Assembly: GCA_019916065.1 (NCBI GenBank)
Contig: CM034238.1
Span: 2,444,199 to 2,508,198 of the forward strand
Length of the DNA stretch: 64,000 nucleotides
Reading direction: 5' to 3'
Source: Vitellaria paradoxa
Taxonomy: Eukaryota; Streptophyta; Magnoliopsida; Ericales; Sapotaceae
Below are positions 35,902-48,732 of the stretch, piece by piece. The position numbers and the translations under genes were made by a program. The notes beneath the pieces are model-generated. The model did no database searches. It had not been told where the DNA came from and was given only the letters and a program-made list of their open reading frames with translations. Positions within the stretch are counted from its first letter, which is position 1. Each line of letters begins with the position of its first letter.

Positions 35902-38900
35902 ATGGCTCTGCTTGGATCAAATATGCCTAGCGAGGTAAATAATTCTCTCTCTCAGACACCCGTTTTCGAATTAGGGTTTTTGTTTCAACATTTTTCTAGC
36001 AGTTCGATTCATCGGAAAGTTTCAACATTACCTAATCACCTTGCAGTGGAAAGCTTCAATTTATTTTTCGTATGAATTAAATGTAGAAATCGGATATGCT
36101 TATATTGTAGCTTTAATTTGTTTATGAAAATCTTGGAATGACCGTTCAAAAAAAAAAATTAGATATTGACTCGTATCTCCTAATTGCATTTTTGGTTGGC
36201 TTGGAGGATAATTTAACGCTTTGAAAATTATGAACGATCTGATCATATTATTTACTTATTTATTTCCAAGACAAAACAAGGACTTGTTTTTATTGTTGGA
36301 CTGTGTGACCTATTATCAGTGTACTGGAATTCATTCTAAAAACCTGTTTAATTTTAAGATTTGATGTGTTTCTGGGTCATTATTTGTTTTCCCTTTCAAA
36401 CACGTGTTGTTGATTAATGTAAAAAAGGCTGGATACAATGTTTATTGAGTTCACTCAACGAGCTATATCAACATTTTGCATTTTTGTAATGGTGGATATT
36501 AAGCCCGAAAAAACCAGTTTGTTTGAGTTCACTTAATGTGCTATGTGCAGGCTGGGTTGCGCTTGCTTCTTTGTCCTCTTGGTTCCAACGTTGTCGTCCG
36601 AACAGGCATGGTAAGCCTAGAATTGATGTTTAATTTTCTTCTTCATCTTAACGAAGATGTGATTTTTTCTTAGAAGTATTTTTTTCTTGCAGATGTTTTT
36701 ACTTTTTATATGCAAATTTACTTTATTTATCACCGAGTCTTATGACATCATTTGATGTTTTTAATAATTACAACGGCAACTATTATTATAACTAGAGCTC
36801 CTATTACTTTTTCTTTTATTCTACAGTAACCATTTAAACTATTGTTAGCCTCAGGTTTCTAAAACCATTATCACCTTTGTTATCTCCAATAACATTCTGG
36901 TGACGTTACCTCAAAGTAGCATGTGCTATGCCTACACTACTTTTCAAAAGAAACGGAAGACCTGATATTCATTGGTGTTTAGTAATGTGTTGTTCATGTA
37001 TGGCCTGTGCAGCTGTTCCGTGGGGGTTGTTTTACCTGTATACTCCACATTTAAAGCAATTGAAACAAAAAACCAAAATGAGCAGCAGAGGTGGCTTACA
37101 TATTGGGCAGGTTGGCAATGTCACCACTTTTTTCCTGCTTTGAATGTATTATTTTATCCATTTTAGCTAGTTGGAAAAGAATGGTCTTTTCTTCTTGTCG
37201 TCTCCTTCTTCTTCTTTTTTTTTTTTTCAATTTTGACATGGATAAATATTTTTGAAGAATTGTTATTGCCATTGCTAGTTTTCTCAGGATTCTTGTGTAC
37301 CATACTGTTCAGCATATGATTTTGCCAATAGTTTACATATGAAATTGTGTAGTGCATCTTAAATGACTCGTGGTTCTGTTTTTGTTGGACTGATTGTGTT
37401 TATACCATACCTGCACATTAGCTACTTTTAGAAAAATGAAGAAGGCCGATTCTGCAGAAAAAATGTTAAAAATCCTTTTCATCATTTGACATAAATCAAA
37501 TATCGTGGTCATGTTACAGTTGTATTCAACTGTACAGTTTAGCATAGAGGAGAATTAACAGATGTATCTATTCTTGCAGTCAAATTTTCTATCACAAAAA
37601 GGTTCAATGCATTATGCTTTTTCTCTTCCAGAAGTTAAAGTTGCCTCATATAGTTACCACTAGAGACCATTGTACACCATTATTTGGTGTTTAGAAAGAC
37701 TGCAGAACCACAAAATAGGCCTTTACCAATTTAGTTAGTTATGAAGTTTTAGATTACCAATCTTCTGATTGAATGCATTATTGGACCTTGTTTTTCCTTA
37801 GGTGCATTTTTTTTTTTTTTTTGGTCTGTACTGTATTTGTGTGGTCTTTTATTGTATTTCCTTTGTTGGTTATTATACCTCTTAGTAAAATTGTGTTTTG
37901 CCTTTGTTTGTTATTATACCAGTTCTTATTGAGACTACCATTTGCAGTTTATGGATCTTTTAGTATCGCTGAATTTTTCACCGACAAAATTATCTCCTGG
38001 TATAGTTTTCTATCTAATTTTGGAACTTCTGCTGTTGTTGTTTCTGCATATTCCCACTTGGGATTTTAGTTTCTGTATATTTAGGTATGCAATCTCTGAA
38101 GCTTCTTGTCTGGTTTCATCAGGTTTCCACTCTATTACCACGTGAAGTTTGCATTTCTTGTTTGGCTTCAACTTCCATCTGCTGATGTAAGCTCGAACAA
38201 TAACCTGTTTTCATCTTTTCCCTTCTTCTCTTTTCATTTTTCTTTAAAAAAATAATGGGTGATATATACGTGCTACTAGTTTTTTACATGGAGTATTATA
38301 AAATAGGTATTCAAGGAAGTTGGAGACTGAAACCATTTCTTTCCCGAGTAAAATATGAAATTTCTTTTTATATGTAGGTTAGCTGGAATTCATATTCTTC
38401 TACATGTGTATCATATGCTGAGGATGTCAACTAGCTTCTGAGTTTTGTTGTCAGTTGTAACCCTTTCTTTCAATTTTTTTTTCATTTATTGGTTCATACT
38501 TCACAGCACCAATAAGGGCAACCTTTTTGAAGAGCAAATAAATTATTGTTAATACCTTTTTGGAAGAGAAAATAAATTCAATCTCTAGCTCTGATGTTCT
38601 TGTTAATACCTCTCTAATTGGGAGTTCAACAAAGGCCTTTTTTTTTAATTCAAAGTGGGTCGATGTCGTTCTTTGAACTAATGGGTGAGCACCAGCAAAA
38701 TGTGCTTAGCAGTTGACATGCAGTAGAGTATTCTGATTTCTTCTTCATTCCTTTTCACATTGGTACGATAAGGTTTTGAGTAGAAAGGGGATTGCTTGAG
38801 AGGAATTATTGTTTCCATAGCTACCACATAGAGTTCCTTTAACTGCAATTCTAATTCCCAACAGTTCCCCCTATCTGTAGTAATGATTTTGGAGAGCCCC

Positions 38901-40573
38901 TTTGCTACTGACACTTTTTTGCATTAACATCTCTCTGTAAATTTCCCTGTTGTAGGATTCAGACTGTTTTAGCCGGTTGTGTTTGTGTGGAGTTTCTGTG
39001 ATTTCATCATCATAACAATTAGAAGTTGAGAGGACAAAAAATATGGTTTGGTCATGTCCAACTTAGGCCCAAAGATACACCAAGAAGGAATAGTGATTGG
39101 ATCCAAGTAGGTGTGGAAAGGACAAAAGATAGACCTAAGATCAAATGGTCTTCCACCTTTCCTCTCACTGGTTCATGTTTGGAATTTGTGTACATGGTGG
39201 GTTACGGAACTTCTATGGGTCCATGAGCCTTGGGCATGTATTTATATGTAGCTTGCAATTAGACAAATTCTGACATGGAATTTACTAATTTACAAGCAGA
39301 TTTCTCTACACATATCTTGTGAATGAAACAATGGATTTTGAGAAATTATAGGGCACCGAGAATGAACTGCTAGTACTTGTCAGGGTACAGTATTGACGGT
39401 ACTACTTATCCCAATTTGGTTAAATTTTGGTTCATGCATTTTACGTTGGCATTTTTAGGTGTAGATTTGTTTTATTGTGTTGAAGAAACAATTCCTAAAA
39501 TCTTCAATTCATACAAATTGCAAGTTTTTGCAACCGCTTACTTTTTTACAGGGGGCAAAGCATTTGTATATGAATCATGTGCGTCCGTTCCTGTTGAGGC
39601 ATCAAGCTAGACTCGACCAAATTGTGGAGTTTTTATATGGTGAAATGGTAAAGTATTATTTTATCTCGTTGCCTGTTTTTAACAAAATTGCCAGCTTGAT
39701 AACATTAAGAAATGACATTCCTTCTGCTAAGCTCCTTGACATTGGGACTAGGAATGGGGCTAGGGATATGAATTTTAGGATTACTTTTTAAAGCCCATTA
39801 TTTCTGTACCCTGTTTATCCCTTCGATGAAAGAAGAGTGGCTTGGTGCTTTTGCCATGTGTTGAAATCTCAGTGTAACAAAAAGGCTTCAACCGTGAACA
39901 TGGACTATTTTAGCTGTTGAATGGAATCTCTCTCCATATCACCTACCTTTTCTGCTTCCCAATTTTGATTAGAAATGTAGATTGAAGAATATCCTATGCA
40001 TCCATCTTCTTTGGTATTTTTCTGTTTCGTGCCAAATTCTGGTTGTCTGATAGATTCTGGATTTGTAGGCTAAATTTATCAGTACACACCAAGCAGAAAT
40101 ACAGTTTGCAAGGACACTTCTTATGAAGATCCTGGGATCAGGTAATGGTGCGAACCCACTTGGGACATGCTGGCACATCAAATATGAAACTTCAAAAGAT
40201 CCCATTAATGTGAAAATTTATTTTTCAATTCTATATATATATATATATATATCTGTTTAACAATTGAAAAAAAAAAAAATTGATCATTTTGCGCATTGTC
40301 TAGTTGTTATGTTAAAGCTAATTTTAGTGTCTTCTTATCATTGAACATCTGTGGCAAAAGACCATATTCACGCTTCAGTGACTTATCATGTACTTTTATT
40401 GTCCCTGCCTTGAATCAGCAAACCAGCTGGCCGGCAATACCTTTCACCCAGTGCAGGGACGAACTATTGGCGCAATTGAAAGTCCACCAACACGAGTAGA
40501 GAGGCAACCTCACGATTTGATTGAAGGCCCGACAACACAAGTACAGAATTCAGAATCAGACGAGGAGGAATGA
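35902..40573 (+). CDS. HVA22-like protein (REEP/TB2-DP1 family), eight exons, with an apparent 1-nt frameshift in exon 2
   Basis: HVA22/REEP proteins are ER membrane proteins with hairpin segments that shape ER tubules and affect membrane traffic; plant HVA22-like members include stress-responsive genes. Exons: 35902-35934, 36551-36610, 37013-37110, 37948-37999, 38123-38186, 39552-39647, 40069-40141, 40419-40573. They encode MALLGSNMPSE, then AGLRLLLCPLGSNVVVRT, SVGVVLPVYSTFKAIE, VYGSFSIAEFFTDKIISW, FPLYYHVKFAFLVWLQLPSA, RPFLLRHQARLDQIVEF, and an acidic tail ending SESDEEE. Total exon length is 631 nt, one more than a multiple of three. The surplus lies in exon 2, where ACAGGCATG precedes the GTAAGC donor; every later join is in phase. 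It matches the HVA22 J/K type best. The extra G could be a real mutation or a sequence error. Confidence 0.85.
39026..39150 (+). mobile_element. LINE reverse-transcriptase C-terminal relic in an intron
   Basis: Within the fifth intron of the HVA22-like gene, an open stretch reads KIWFGHVQLRPKDTPRRNSDWIQV followed by KDRPKIKW. The 'WFGHV-x-R-P-x-D-x-P-x-R' form is typical of the C-terminal end of plant non-LTR (RTE-type) reverse transcriptases. Only about 40 residues survive. It lies in the sense orientation of the host gene. Confidence 0.65.
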
Positions 40574-42399
40574 TATGGTCTGTTAGTTCACCTATTTTTC
40601 TATTTATATTAGCAGATTTTTCCCTCCTACGCCTGGCATTTGATGTCTACAGTGTTCTTCTTGGCAAATGAATAGTTTTAGATTAGGCTCCGAGCTCTTT
40701 TTTTTTCCTTCCCCTTTTTTCCCCCCTCCATTTTCTGACCTGTTTGGATTCAGTTGCCTTTTTCTAATTTGTTTTGGTATGGGTTTGTAAATGGCTATTA
40801 TGGATGTAAATTATTTGCTATGCTGGATCAAGATGGCAAATGGTTTGGAGACTTCTATAATAACTTCACAATTTAATCTAGAGATAATAACATTATGTGG
40901 AACACTAATTTATTGTAATAACAAATTAAATGTGAAAAACTTGTTATTATGTAGTCAAAATTATTATTATTATTAATTTTTTTTTTTTGTAAGTGCTAAA
41001 AATTATTTTTGTCTCATCTAATTCTAAAGTGTCAATTACACTTTTGGGGACGTCGAATGCGTGACATCCCAAAGAAAAACATGGTCTCGGATTAACTTAG
41101 GTTTTGTTTGGTTTAAAAAAAAAAACTCTTAAGGTTTTTTTTTTTGGGGGGGGGTATTTTTTTCATTTTATATTGTTTTTTTTTTTTTACCAAATTTTGA
41201 TTTTCTTTTTAGAAGATGTAACTTTTAGGTATATTAATTGTACCTGTAAAAAAAATCAAAAAATTTACATCCTTCTGAATAAAAGATAAAAAAAAATTAA
41301 CTTTTTTGTTTTTGTTTTTTTATCAAAACAGATAGTTTACAAATGTGAATTTTTTTTTTTTTTTGGTTTATGAATGTAATTAATATGCCTAAAGGATACA
41401 CTTTCTAAAAAAAATTAAATTTTGGTGAAAATAAGCCATAGGATACGAAAAAAAGTTATCAAAATAATTGGAAACCTTTTTTTTTTAACCAAACAAAGCC
41501 TTAGTGTAATTGACAATAACTAAGGAAAAAATTTTCAATAGCAAGAATTATTAAAGAGTTTTAAATTATAATATGAAAGTATTTATTTGAATTTTTTTGT
41601 TGTTCTGAAAGTTGTATAAATAAAAATTATGATAATATAATACTTAATTTATTTATAATAATAAAACTTTCCTTAGGTTTTTGGCATTTTTGTAAACTCT
41701 AGATTTTTTGTATCGTTTGGGAAGGTAAAAGCAAATTAGCTTATAACTAATTGACTTATTTACTTATTTGTAAAATGATCAAATTTACTCTTTTATATTT
41801 TAATCTTTTTTTAAATTTTCAAAGATAAAAATATCAAATTAACTAAAATTAAAAAGTTAATTAAAAAAATTACCCATTTTTCCTTTCGAAACACAAAAAT
41901 AATTTACTTGTTTCTAGCTAATTATTTCTTTCCTAAACCAAGCCTTAAAGTTTGTGTTTATCCAAATGGACTATTACAAGTTTTTCACTTAACACTCCTT
42001 TTAATTACCAATATTTACCATACCCTTTAATTACAAATTATCGTTGTGTTAATTCAATTTGTTATAAATATAGGGTTTGTTTAAAATTAAAATAAAATAT
42101 TATAAAATTATATAAAATTTTATAAATCTTTATAAATATAAATTATAAATAATAAATATAAATTTTTTATTTATTACGTAAAATATAGAACATTAATTTT
42201 TATAATTTTATATAATTTTATACAATTTCAACGCAATGAGACTGATTTCATGAAAACCCTGCCGAGGTTCTGCATTACCTTTTAATCTTTCTTTACTCAA
42301 TTCCAGTTGTCAAACGACGACGTTTCACTATTTCGAACTTCTGAGACACTGCTTCTCTCTCTGACTCCGGCGTACGGCGGGGTTCTCTCTCTCTCTCTC
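40574..42399. other. Intergenic spacer between the HVA22-like and arabinosyltransferase genes
   Basis: The beginning is presumably 3' UTR. A MITE occupies 41100-41500. A further diverged MITE-like stretch (about 41716-41945, GTTTGGGAAGGTAAAAG to CCTAAACCAAGCC) resembles the interior of the GGCACCGTTTG family. Homopolymer T runs are frequent. Confidence 0.5.
41100..41500. mobile_element. Harbinger/Tourist-type MITE (401 bp)
   Basis: Begins GGTTTTGTTTGGTTTAAAAA and ends TTTTTAACCAAACAAAGCC (inverted). TTA flanks both sides (41097-41099 and 41501-41503). The interior is A/T homopolymer-rich, giving only low-complexity frames. Confidence 0.75.
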
Positions 42400-42596
42400 T
42401 ATATAGGCGAGACAGGCGACGGAAGAACATCCTTTCAGGGCTCGGAGACCGCCATTAATATACCTTTTAATAAACATACGCACATATACGTATGTATTCA
42501 TGTTTGTATGATTGTACGTAATCTAGGAATTTGGCTTTTAAGTCTAGGAAACGCTCATTATCCCTGTTCCATAAAGCTAAAGCCGGAGACTTTTCT

Positions 42597-42636
<40 letters not shown>

Positions 42637-42665
42637 CATTTGGTTGGTGTATTGAGGAAGAAGTG
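42400..42665 (+). promoter_or_regulatory. TATA box and CT-rich 5' leader of the arabinosyltransferase gene
   Basis: TATATAG at 42400-42406 follows a CT tract and lies about 260 bp before the ATG. The leader contains a (CT)n microsatellite at about 42595-42633 shortly upstream of the start. Pyrimidine-rich leaders like this are common in plant genes. Confidence 0.6.
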
Positions 42666-45177
42666 ATGTTGTCGGGTCGGAGAGACGGTCCGTTGATGAG
42701 AAGCAGCGGCCACTCGCTTCGTGGATCGAGAATTGCCGTGGCCATTGTTGTCGGTGTTGGTTTCGGTTGCGTCTTCGCCTTCTTGTGCCCCAGTGGGTTG
42801 TTCCTTTCCAATCCTCCTATTCAAACCCACGTAATTTCTAAGCCTGACGTTCAGGTTCGACCCCCTTAGCACTGATGTGTTTGATTTTTGTATTCTATTT
42901 CAATCTCCTCGTCGTTCGATCGGAAATTAATGGTACTTTTGTTGTTGATACTGAATGCAATTCATGTGCAATTCTCTCCCATTTTGGAATGAAATTATGG
43001 ATGGTAAATGAACTGAACTCTGTCAATTGGTTTCGGTAGGAGAGGTTCAGGGTTTTCTACTTATCGGATGATAGTCTAAAATTTTGGTTCTTTAGTTTTG
43101 CTTTTCAGTCATTGATGTGATAGCTTTTTTTGTTTCTATCGTTTTGAGCTTTGAATTGCATTGGGACCGGGGGTGTTTTGTTGGCCAAAATATGATAAAA
43201 AGACAAAAAAAAATTGATGTAAAATTGATATATAGCAAAATTTAACTAGAAGAAAATATGAAAAGTTGATAAAAATGGATGTATTTTGTTTGGTTTTGAC
43301 CAATCAAACACCCGCACGTGTGGTCCATGTCTCGTATGTTGCCAGGCGAATAAAATATCCCTATTCTGGCAGAGCTTTGTGGGGTTGATCCAAGTAAGAG
43401 AGATGGGATCATAACAATTGACAAAATCATGCCTATCCAGCGATGTCACTTTTGAGTTTGATTGTATATTTTCTGCCAATTCTAAGGATCCCAAGAAGAT
43501 GTGGTTACCTTGACCGGGTCGGGTATATTTTTATCTCCTCCCTGCTCTCCACTGGAGAGGATGGCGGGATTGGAGGGAATGGATCGAGCTGAAAAGTTCA
43601 TGCAGCTTTGTTGTTCCAATGTTTCAACGAGGAGGTAAGGGCAAGATGGAAGGTGGAAAAGGGTTAGCCTTGTTCCACATAAAAAGGAATTTGGAAATTT
43701 GTTGCTCTAGTGCTAATGTTGGCATCAGTTGACCTGGCTTGTCAACTATTTGGGCCCCTGAACTGACATTCACCCATCAAGGTCACTCCATTGTCTGTAA
43801 TGAATTAACTGTGTTTGGAAGATTTTGTGAAAAGCCATAGAGGATTTGCGGAGAGAAAAATATAAGTGAAGAAAATAGAAGTACTAGCTCGCGTTATTTT
43901 TTATGTTTAGTTAAATTAAATTTGTTTTTTCACAAACATCTATTAAATCTTTTACTTAAATTAAAATTCTTATGCAAGTTAATATAGGATATAGCTGTTT
44001 GCTTGTTTCTATCGTTTTGCAGCTGTTAGCTGTGATGCCACCATGTGTAATTGTTTTCCATTGATATGTTTGTCAGGCTGGTTCATCTTGTGAATCACCT
44101 GAACGGGTCAACATGTTGAAGTCAGAGTTCGTAACACTTTCAGAGAAAAATGCGGAGTTGAAAAAGCAGGTTTGGGAATTGACTGAAAAGCTTCAGTTGG
44201 CTGAGCAAAGGACGGATCACGCACAGAAACAGGAACAGCATAAAGCTGGTCATTTTGGAACTGTTAAGGGTTTAAGAACCAATCCGACTATTATTCCTAA
44301 TGCATCCGTGAATCCAAGACTGGCAAAGATACTGGAGAAGGTTGCCGTCCGCAGGGAGCTTATAGTTGCGCTTGCAAATTCAAATGTTATGGACTTGCTG
44401 GAGGTCTGGTTCACTAGCATCAAGAGAGTAGGCATGCCTAATTATTTAGTCGTCGCCTTGGATGAAGAGATTGCAAACTTTTGCGAATCAAAGGATGTTC
44501 CGGTATACAAGAGAGACCCAGATGAAGGCATTGATTCAATTGCAAGGACAGGGGGGAATCATGCTGTTTCAGGGTTGAAATTCCACATACTGAGGGAGTT
44601 CTTGCAGTTGGGTTATAGCGTTCTTCTCTCAGATGTTGATATAGTGTATTTGCAAAACCCTTTCGATCATCTTTATCGGGACTCGGACGTAGAGTCCATG
44701 ACTGATGGGCATGATAACAGCACGGCTTATGGGTACAATGATGTCTTTGATGAACCTTCAATGGGATGGGCTCGTTATGCTCATACGATGCGGATATGGG
44801 TGTATAATTCTGGTTTCTTTTACATAAGACCAACAATACCTTCTATTGAGCTTTTGGATCGTGTGGCTGGTTGGCTTTCTCGGTATCCCAACTCGTGGGA
44901 CCAAGCAGTTTTCAATCAGGTGCTCTTCTTCCCTTCACATCCTGGATACGACGGGCTTCATGCTTCCAGGAGAACCATGGATTTCTATCTCTTTATGAAC
45001 AGCAAGGTTCTGTTCAAAACTGTTAGGAAAGATGCCAACCTGAGCAAGCTCAAACCAGTAATCGTCCATGTAAATTACCACCCAGATAAGCTTCCAAGAA
45101 TGAAAGCAGTGGTGGAGTACTTTGTCAATGCCAAACAAGATGCTTTAAAACCCTCTCCAGATGGTTCAGATTGGTAA
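42666..45177 (+). CDS. Arabinosyltransferase of the RRA family (GT77)
   Basis: RRA enzymes are Golgi type II membrane proteins that add arabinofuranose to the growing arabinose chain on hydroxyproline residues of cell-wall extensins. Two exons, 42666-42854 and 44077-45177, join in phase 0 through a GT-AG intron, giving about 429 residues, the family's usual size. A single membrane anchor spans residues 22-41 ([18 protein letters not shown]). A charged stem, probably coiled coil, covers about 76-115, and the glycosyltransferase domain follows. Its nucleotide-sugar-binding DVD lies at about 249-251 in [49 protein letters not shown] and [11 protein letters not shown] are strong family signatures. 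The start ATG follows the CT-rich leader and begins a positively charged N-terminus. It looks intact. I cannot say which RRA paralogue it corresponds to. Confidence 0.95.
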
Positions 45178-45719
45178 TCTTGTTTCTGCTTGTTAGAGAC
45201 ATTACTAGACTCCCCCCCCCCCCTTTTTAAGGTTCTGAAAGCTTGTACTGTAACTCCATTTGGAACTTCAGAAATCGTTGTGTTCCCCTCCTGTAGTAAC
45301 TTGATTGTGCTGTTCTTTAGATAACTATATTTTCAACCAATATTTTTCCAGTTCTTTCAAATGGCACGGGGCTCTGTTTTGGTGTTTTTGGATAAATACA
45401 GTTGTTATTTGGATTCAGGGGTTCAAAGAGTGAAATCTAACATTCTTACATTAAAAAAATTGATCAAAATCAAGTTTCAAAGATAAATTCATTCTGAGTT
45501 TCAAAAAAAAAAAAAAAGATTAATTCATTCTAAAAATCAAGTTTGGAGTCTGCCAACGGTCCCACAAAACAATATTGACTGGGATGACCAAATCAAGTTT
45601 GAGAATCCGGAATATTCAAGAATATACGGTGGAATGCAAATTTGGGTTCAAAATAGTCAAAAGATTGTTAACTCTATTGACTTGCAATTTGGATCCTTAA
45701 TTTTGAATTCAATGGTTCA
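45178..45719. other. 3' region of the arabinosyltransferase gene and spacer
   Basis: A poly-C run lies at about 45213-45223. An A run and the nearby repeated phrase AATTCATTCT (about 45487 and 45523) precede the viral insertion. No gene seen. Confidence 0.5.
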
Positions 45720-45729
45720 GATGCATTCG

Positions 45730-45845
45730 CGTTTACAAGATACAGTACAGTAAGATACACGAATTTTTATTTTAACATAAATTAGTTTAATAACAACAGG
45801 AATGGCAAGATACAGTAAGATATTACAATAAGATACACGAATTTT
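45730..45845 (-). repeat. Terminal repeat at the 3' end of the endogenous virus
   Basis: The phrase GGAAT(G/A)GCAAGA(T/A)ACAG followed by TACAGTAAGATA occurs at about 45800 and again at 53998-54040 just outside the primer-binding site. A second, tandem copy of TACAGTAAGATACACGAATT lies at 45746-45765. Such redundancy is expected when a circular or terminally redundant viral genome is integrated. Confidence 0.6.
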
Positions 45846-46945
45846 TATTTTAACAGAAATTAGTTAATAACAATATTCTTTAATTTTATCTAAATAATGT
45901 TTTTCTCTTTTTCTTAAATAAAAATAACTTGAATATAATTCAATCAAAATTTCTGTTTGATGATTTTCAGTTTCTGAGATTCTTTGTCTTACGATAGACA
46001 AACGTTTTCTAAACCAAGACAGTTTTGTTTTAAAGTAATGCAAACTATACATAGAATTAAGAAATATGATGCATACAAATGATATAAATAAAGCTTTTAT
46101 TAATAAAAATAGAAATACAGAGTTTGATACAAAGACTTACTTGATAAAAATTGACTAAACTTGATACATCAGAGATAACAGAATGGAAGTAGTAGACTTT
46201 TTGAGAGGAAGAGGCTCAAAACAGAGGTTATGGATTTTAGCAGAGATGCTTTTTCCAATCTGAATTCCCTCTCCCTCCCTAAATGCTAACTTCCATTCTC
46301 TTATAGTAAGGAAAGAAATCTGGGCACAGTTTTTTCCGTAATGGGTAATGATAATGAGCCTGACTTCCCTTTTACAAAAGTGACATAAAGAGGACACAAA
46401 GTTTGACACAAACAGTCATAAAGTTAAAGGTGATAAATATATAAAGTTGACATAAAGATAAAAAGTAACATAAAGCTTGATGGCAACAGTATCTTCGGCA
46501 TGTGAAGTTCGATGAATGATTGCTGAACTTTGGCATGTGAATCCACAGTAGCTTGATGAATAATTGATGAACTTTGGCATGTGAATTCACAGTGGCTTGA
46601 TGAATGATTACATTTTGGTTTTTGCTTTTGATTTCTTCGTCAGCTTGACGGGAGCTATTGATAATGATAACTCTGGGTGTTGATGAAAATACTTTTTAAT
46701 GGCTGGAGGAGTGACTCTGTCAATTTTGAATTGCTCTCACCATTTAACTTTGATTCTTCTGATTAATGATGAAATGGTTGGGCCTTGATGGAAATATTCA
46801 CATTGGACAATCCAGGCTAAGGAAAATTGTTGGAAAAAATAAAATAAATAGGGAAAATTATTCATTGGGTAATGAGAAGGGATTTTAAATTGGTGTTAAT
46901 AAATCTGGAGGCGTTGATGAGCTTGTTTGGGTAATATTTTTGGAA

Positions 46946-47850
46946 CTAGTCCAAACATATTCCACCAGTCAAAGAACCATGTTGAAAGGGTTTGATTGAA
47001 TTTATTTTGGAAATAAAACGTCCAAGAATGTCTGAATGTCTTATTTTGATGATAAAAAGTATGATACCAGGCTTTTTGATAATCCCAATAGTTATAGGTT
47101 GATGGGACAAAATGTTAGGAAAATTGGCGGGTTTGATTTGGATGTGATGCCCAATCTTCAAAGGTTAGGACTTTGAGAATTTGGCATGTGGAATAGGCTA
47201 TTTGGGTTAGATCGAATTTATCTGGGTAATGTTTAAATGATACAGATTCAGTGTCAACCAGGATAAATTCATAAAATTTTTGGATTTTCATAGAATTGGA
47301 TGTGATAAAATGGTTGTTGGGTAAAAATATTGTTTGGAGAAGGTTATGGATAGCTTGATAATTAGGTGGATTTATGAATGGATTTTCATTTTCATTCAGG
47401 AGTTTAGTGATAATATATGTTTGTGGTTTGGGAAAATATAACGATTTTGATGATGGGGGAATTTGGGAAATTGGTGTGGGGTTTGTCGACACTACTACAT
47501 TTTTTGATGAGGAAGGTATGGGGCCAAGAGCCACCATGGATGATGAAAAAGGACGTAAAGCCACCTCTTTTGATACTCCTGTTGTGACCGTTTGAGCAAA
47601 GCTCTTATCAGCCACTTGGCTTAATATTTGTTATTGTTGAGTTTCTTCCTCAACTAATTGGATATACCAATCAGTAGGAGATAAAGGACGAATCCTTGGA
47701 ATGGTAGTTGGTAAAGGTGTGGTCTGAATGGTAGATGTTTTGATAGGTACCATAGCATATGATTCCTTCGTAGTTGTTTGTTGGGTTGATGAAGAAGGTT
47801 TGGTAGGTTTAAGAGGCATGGTTTCCCTGCAAGAATTCACGAGGAAGGAA
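46946..47850 (-). pseudogene. Second ORF of the endogenous virus (function unknown)
   Basis: The longest intact piece is 47115-47615, which begins inside a broken frame. The ORF seems to start near 47820, overlapping the end of the RNase H frame, with a Thr/Pro/Ser-rich N-terminus. A short aromatic patch, TWFFDWWNMFG, lies near 46970. A frame change is needed between pieces, so it is broken. Related florendovirus genomes carry an uncharacterised ORF at this place. Confidence 0.55.
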
Positions 47851-48480
47851 ATCAAGGATGGAATTTGCTTCCCCTTTGATGTATTCAATTTTATAGTCAA
47901 AAACTAATAAAATAGCTTGCCACCGTGCAAAAATTTGTTTTGATGCAATATTTTGAACATCTTTTTGTAAAACATGCTTGACAGCCTTACAATCGATTCT
48001 GATTAAAAATTCTTGATTTAATAAATCACTTTAAAATTTTTGAATACATAATACAATAGATAAAATTTCTTTTTTAATAGTGCTATAATTCCTTTGAGCA
48101 TTGGTCCATATTCTTCAGGTAAAATGGACTAACTGCTCTTGATAATGACTAGGAAGACGTTGTTTTACAATACCACCGTACCTTAGTTCTGATGCATCTG
48201 TTTCAACTATATTATATGCTTGGGGTTTGCTATGTGCAGACATGGAAAAGATTTAAGATGTTGCTTGAGTTGTTTGATAACTTGAGTATGTTATGGAGAC
48301 CATGGAGGAGGATTTTTTCTAAGTCTTTCTCTCAAAGGAGCAGCAATGATACTAAGTTTTTGGTAATAATCTGATATGTAATTGAGGCTCCCTAAAAACC
48401 TCTAAAGTTATTTTTTATCCTTAATTTCATTAGGAAATTTGTTTGCAAATTCTAAAGCTCTTTCAATGGGTGTAATTGTT
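47830..48480 (-). pseudogene. Viral RNase H region
   Basis: Follows reverse transcriptase in the expected order. Visible pieces include a connection segment with a PLRERLRKNPPPW motif (about 48300) and a terminal piece with KQIFARWQAILLVFDY followed by KGEAN (about 47890-47940), typical of caulimovirid RNase H ends. Stops occur within it. Confidence 0.65.
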
Positions 48481-48486
48481 CCTTGG

Positions 48487-48732
48487 TCAATATAATGTCC
48501 AATAAATCTTATCCTTGTTTGAAAGAGATTGATTTTTGATGGGGAAAGCACTTAACCATTCTTCTTTATAATATAAAGAAAAGTGTTTAAGATGTTTCCA
48601 ATGAGATTGAATACTATTTGAAAAGATTAATATGTCATCAATATATACTATAGAGAAATCAGAATATGGATTAGAAATGTCATTCATGATTTTTTGGAAT
48701 TCACTTGGAGCATTTTTTAGTCTAAATGGCAT
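48487..48732 (-). pseudogene. Viral reverse transcriptase, catalytic segment
   Basis: An open piece carries MPFRLKNAPSEFQ, the caulimovirid/gypsy 'MPF-G-L-x-N-A-P-x-x-F-Q' box with Arg at the usual Gly, and the catalytic YIDD at 48634-48645, followed by ILIFS and a HWKHL motif. The His-x-x-His-Leu style after the active site is that of plant pararetroviruses. Flanking sequence up to about 49250 continues the domain with interruptions. Confidence 0.85.

Noticed and set aside
38678..38914. Minus-strand frame of 78 codons in an HVA22-like intron
   Set aside because: Lies in an intron, lacks a recognisable domain, and may be a retroelement scrap; support is too weak to annotate.
42307..42666. 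Plus-strand frame upstream of the arabinosyltransferase
   Set aside because: Runs through the TATA box and CT microsatellite of the leader; composition is low complexity.
44250..45138. Minus-strand frames opposite the arabinosyltransferase
   Set aside because: Antisense shadows of a strongly supported exon.
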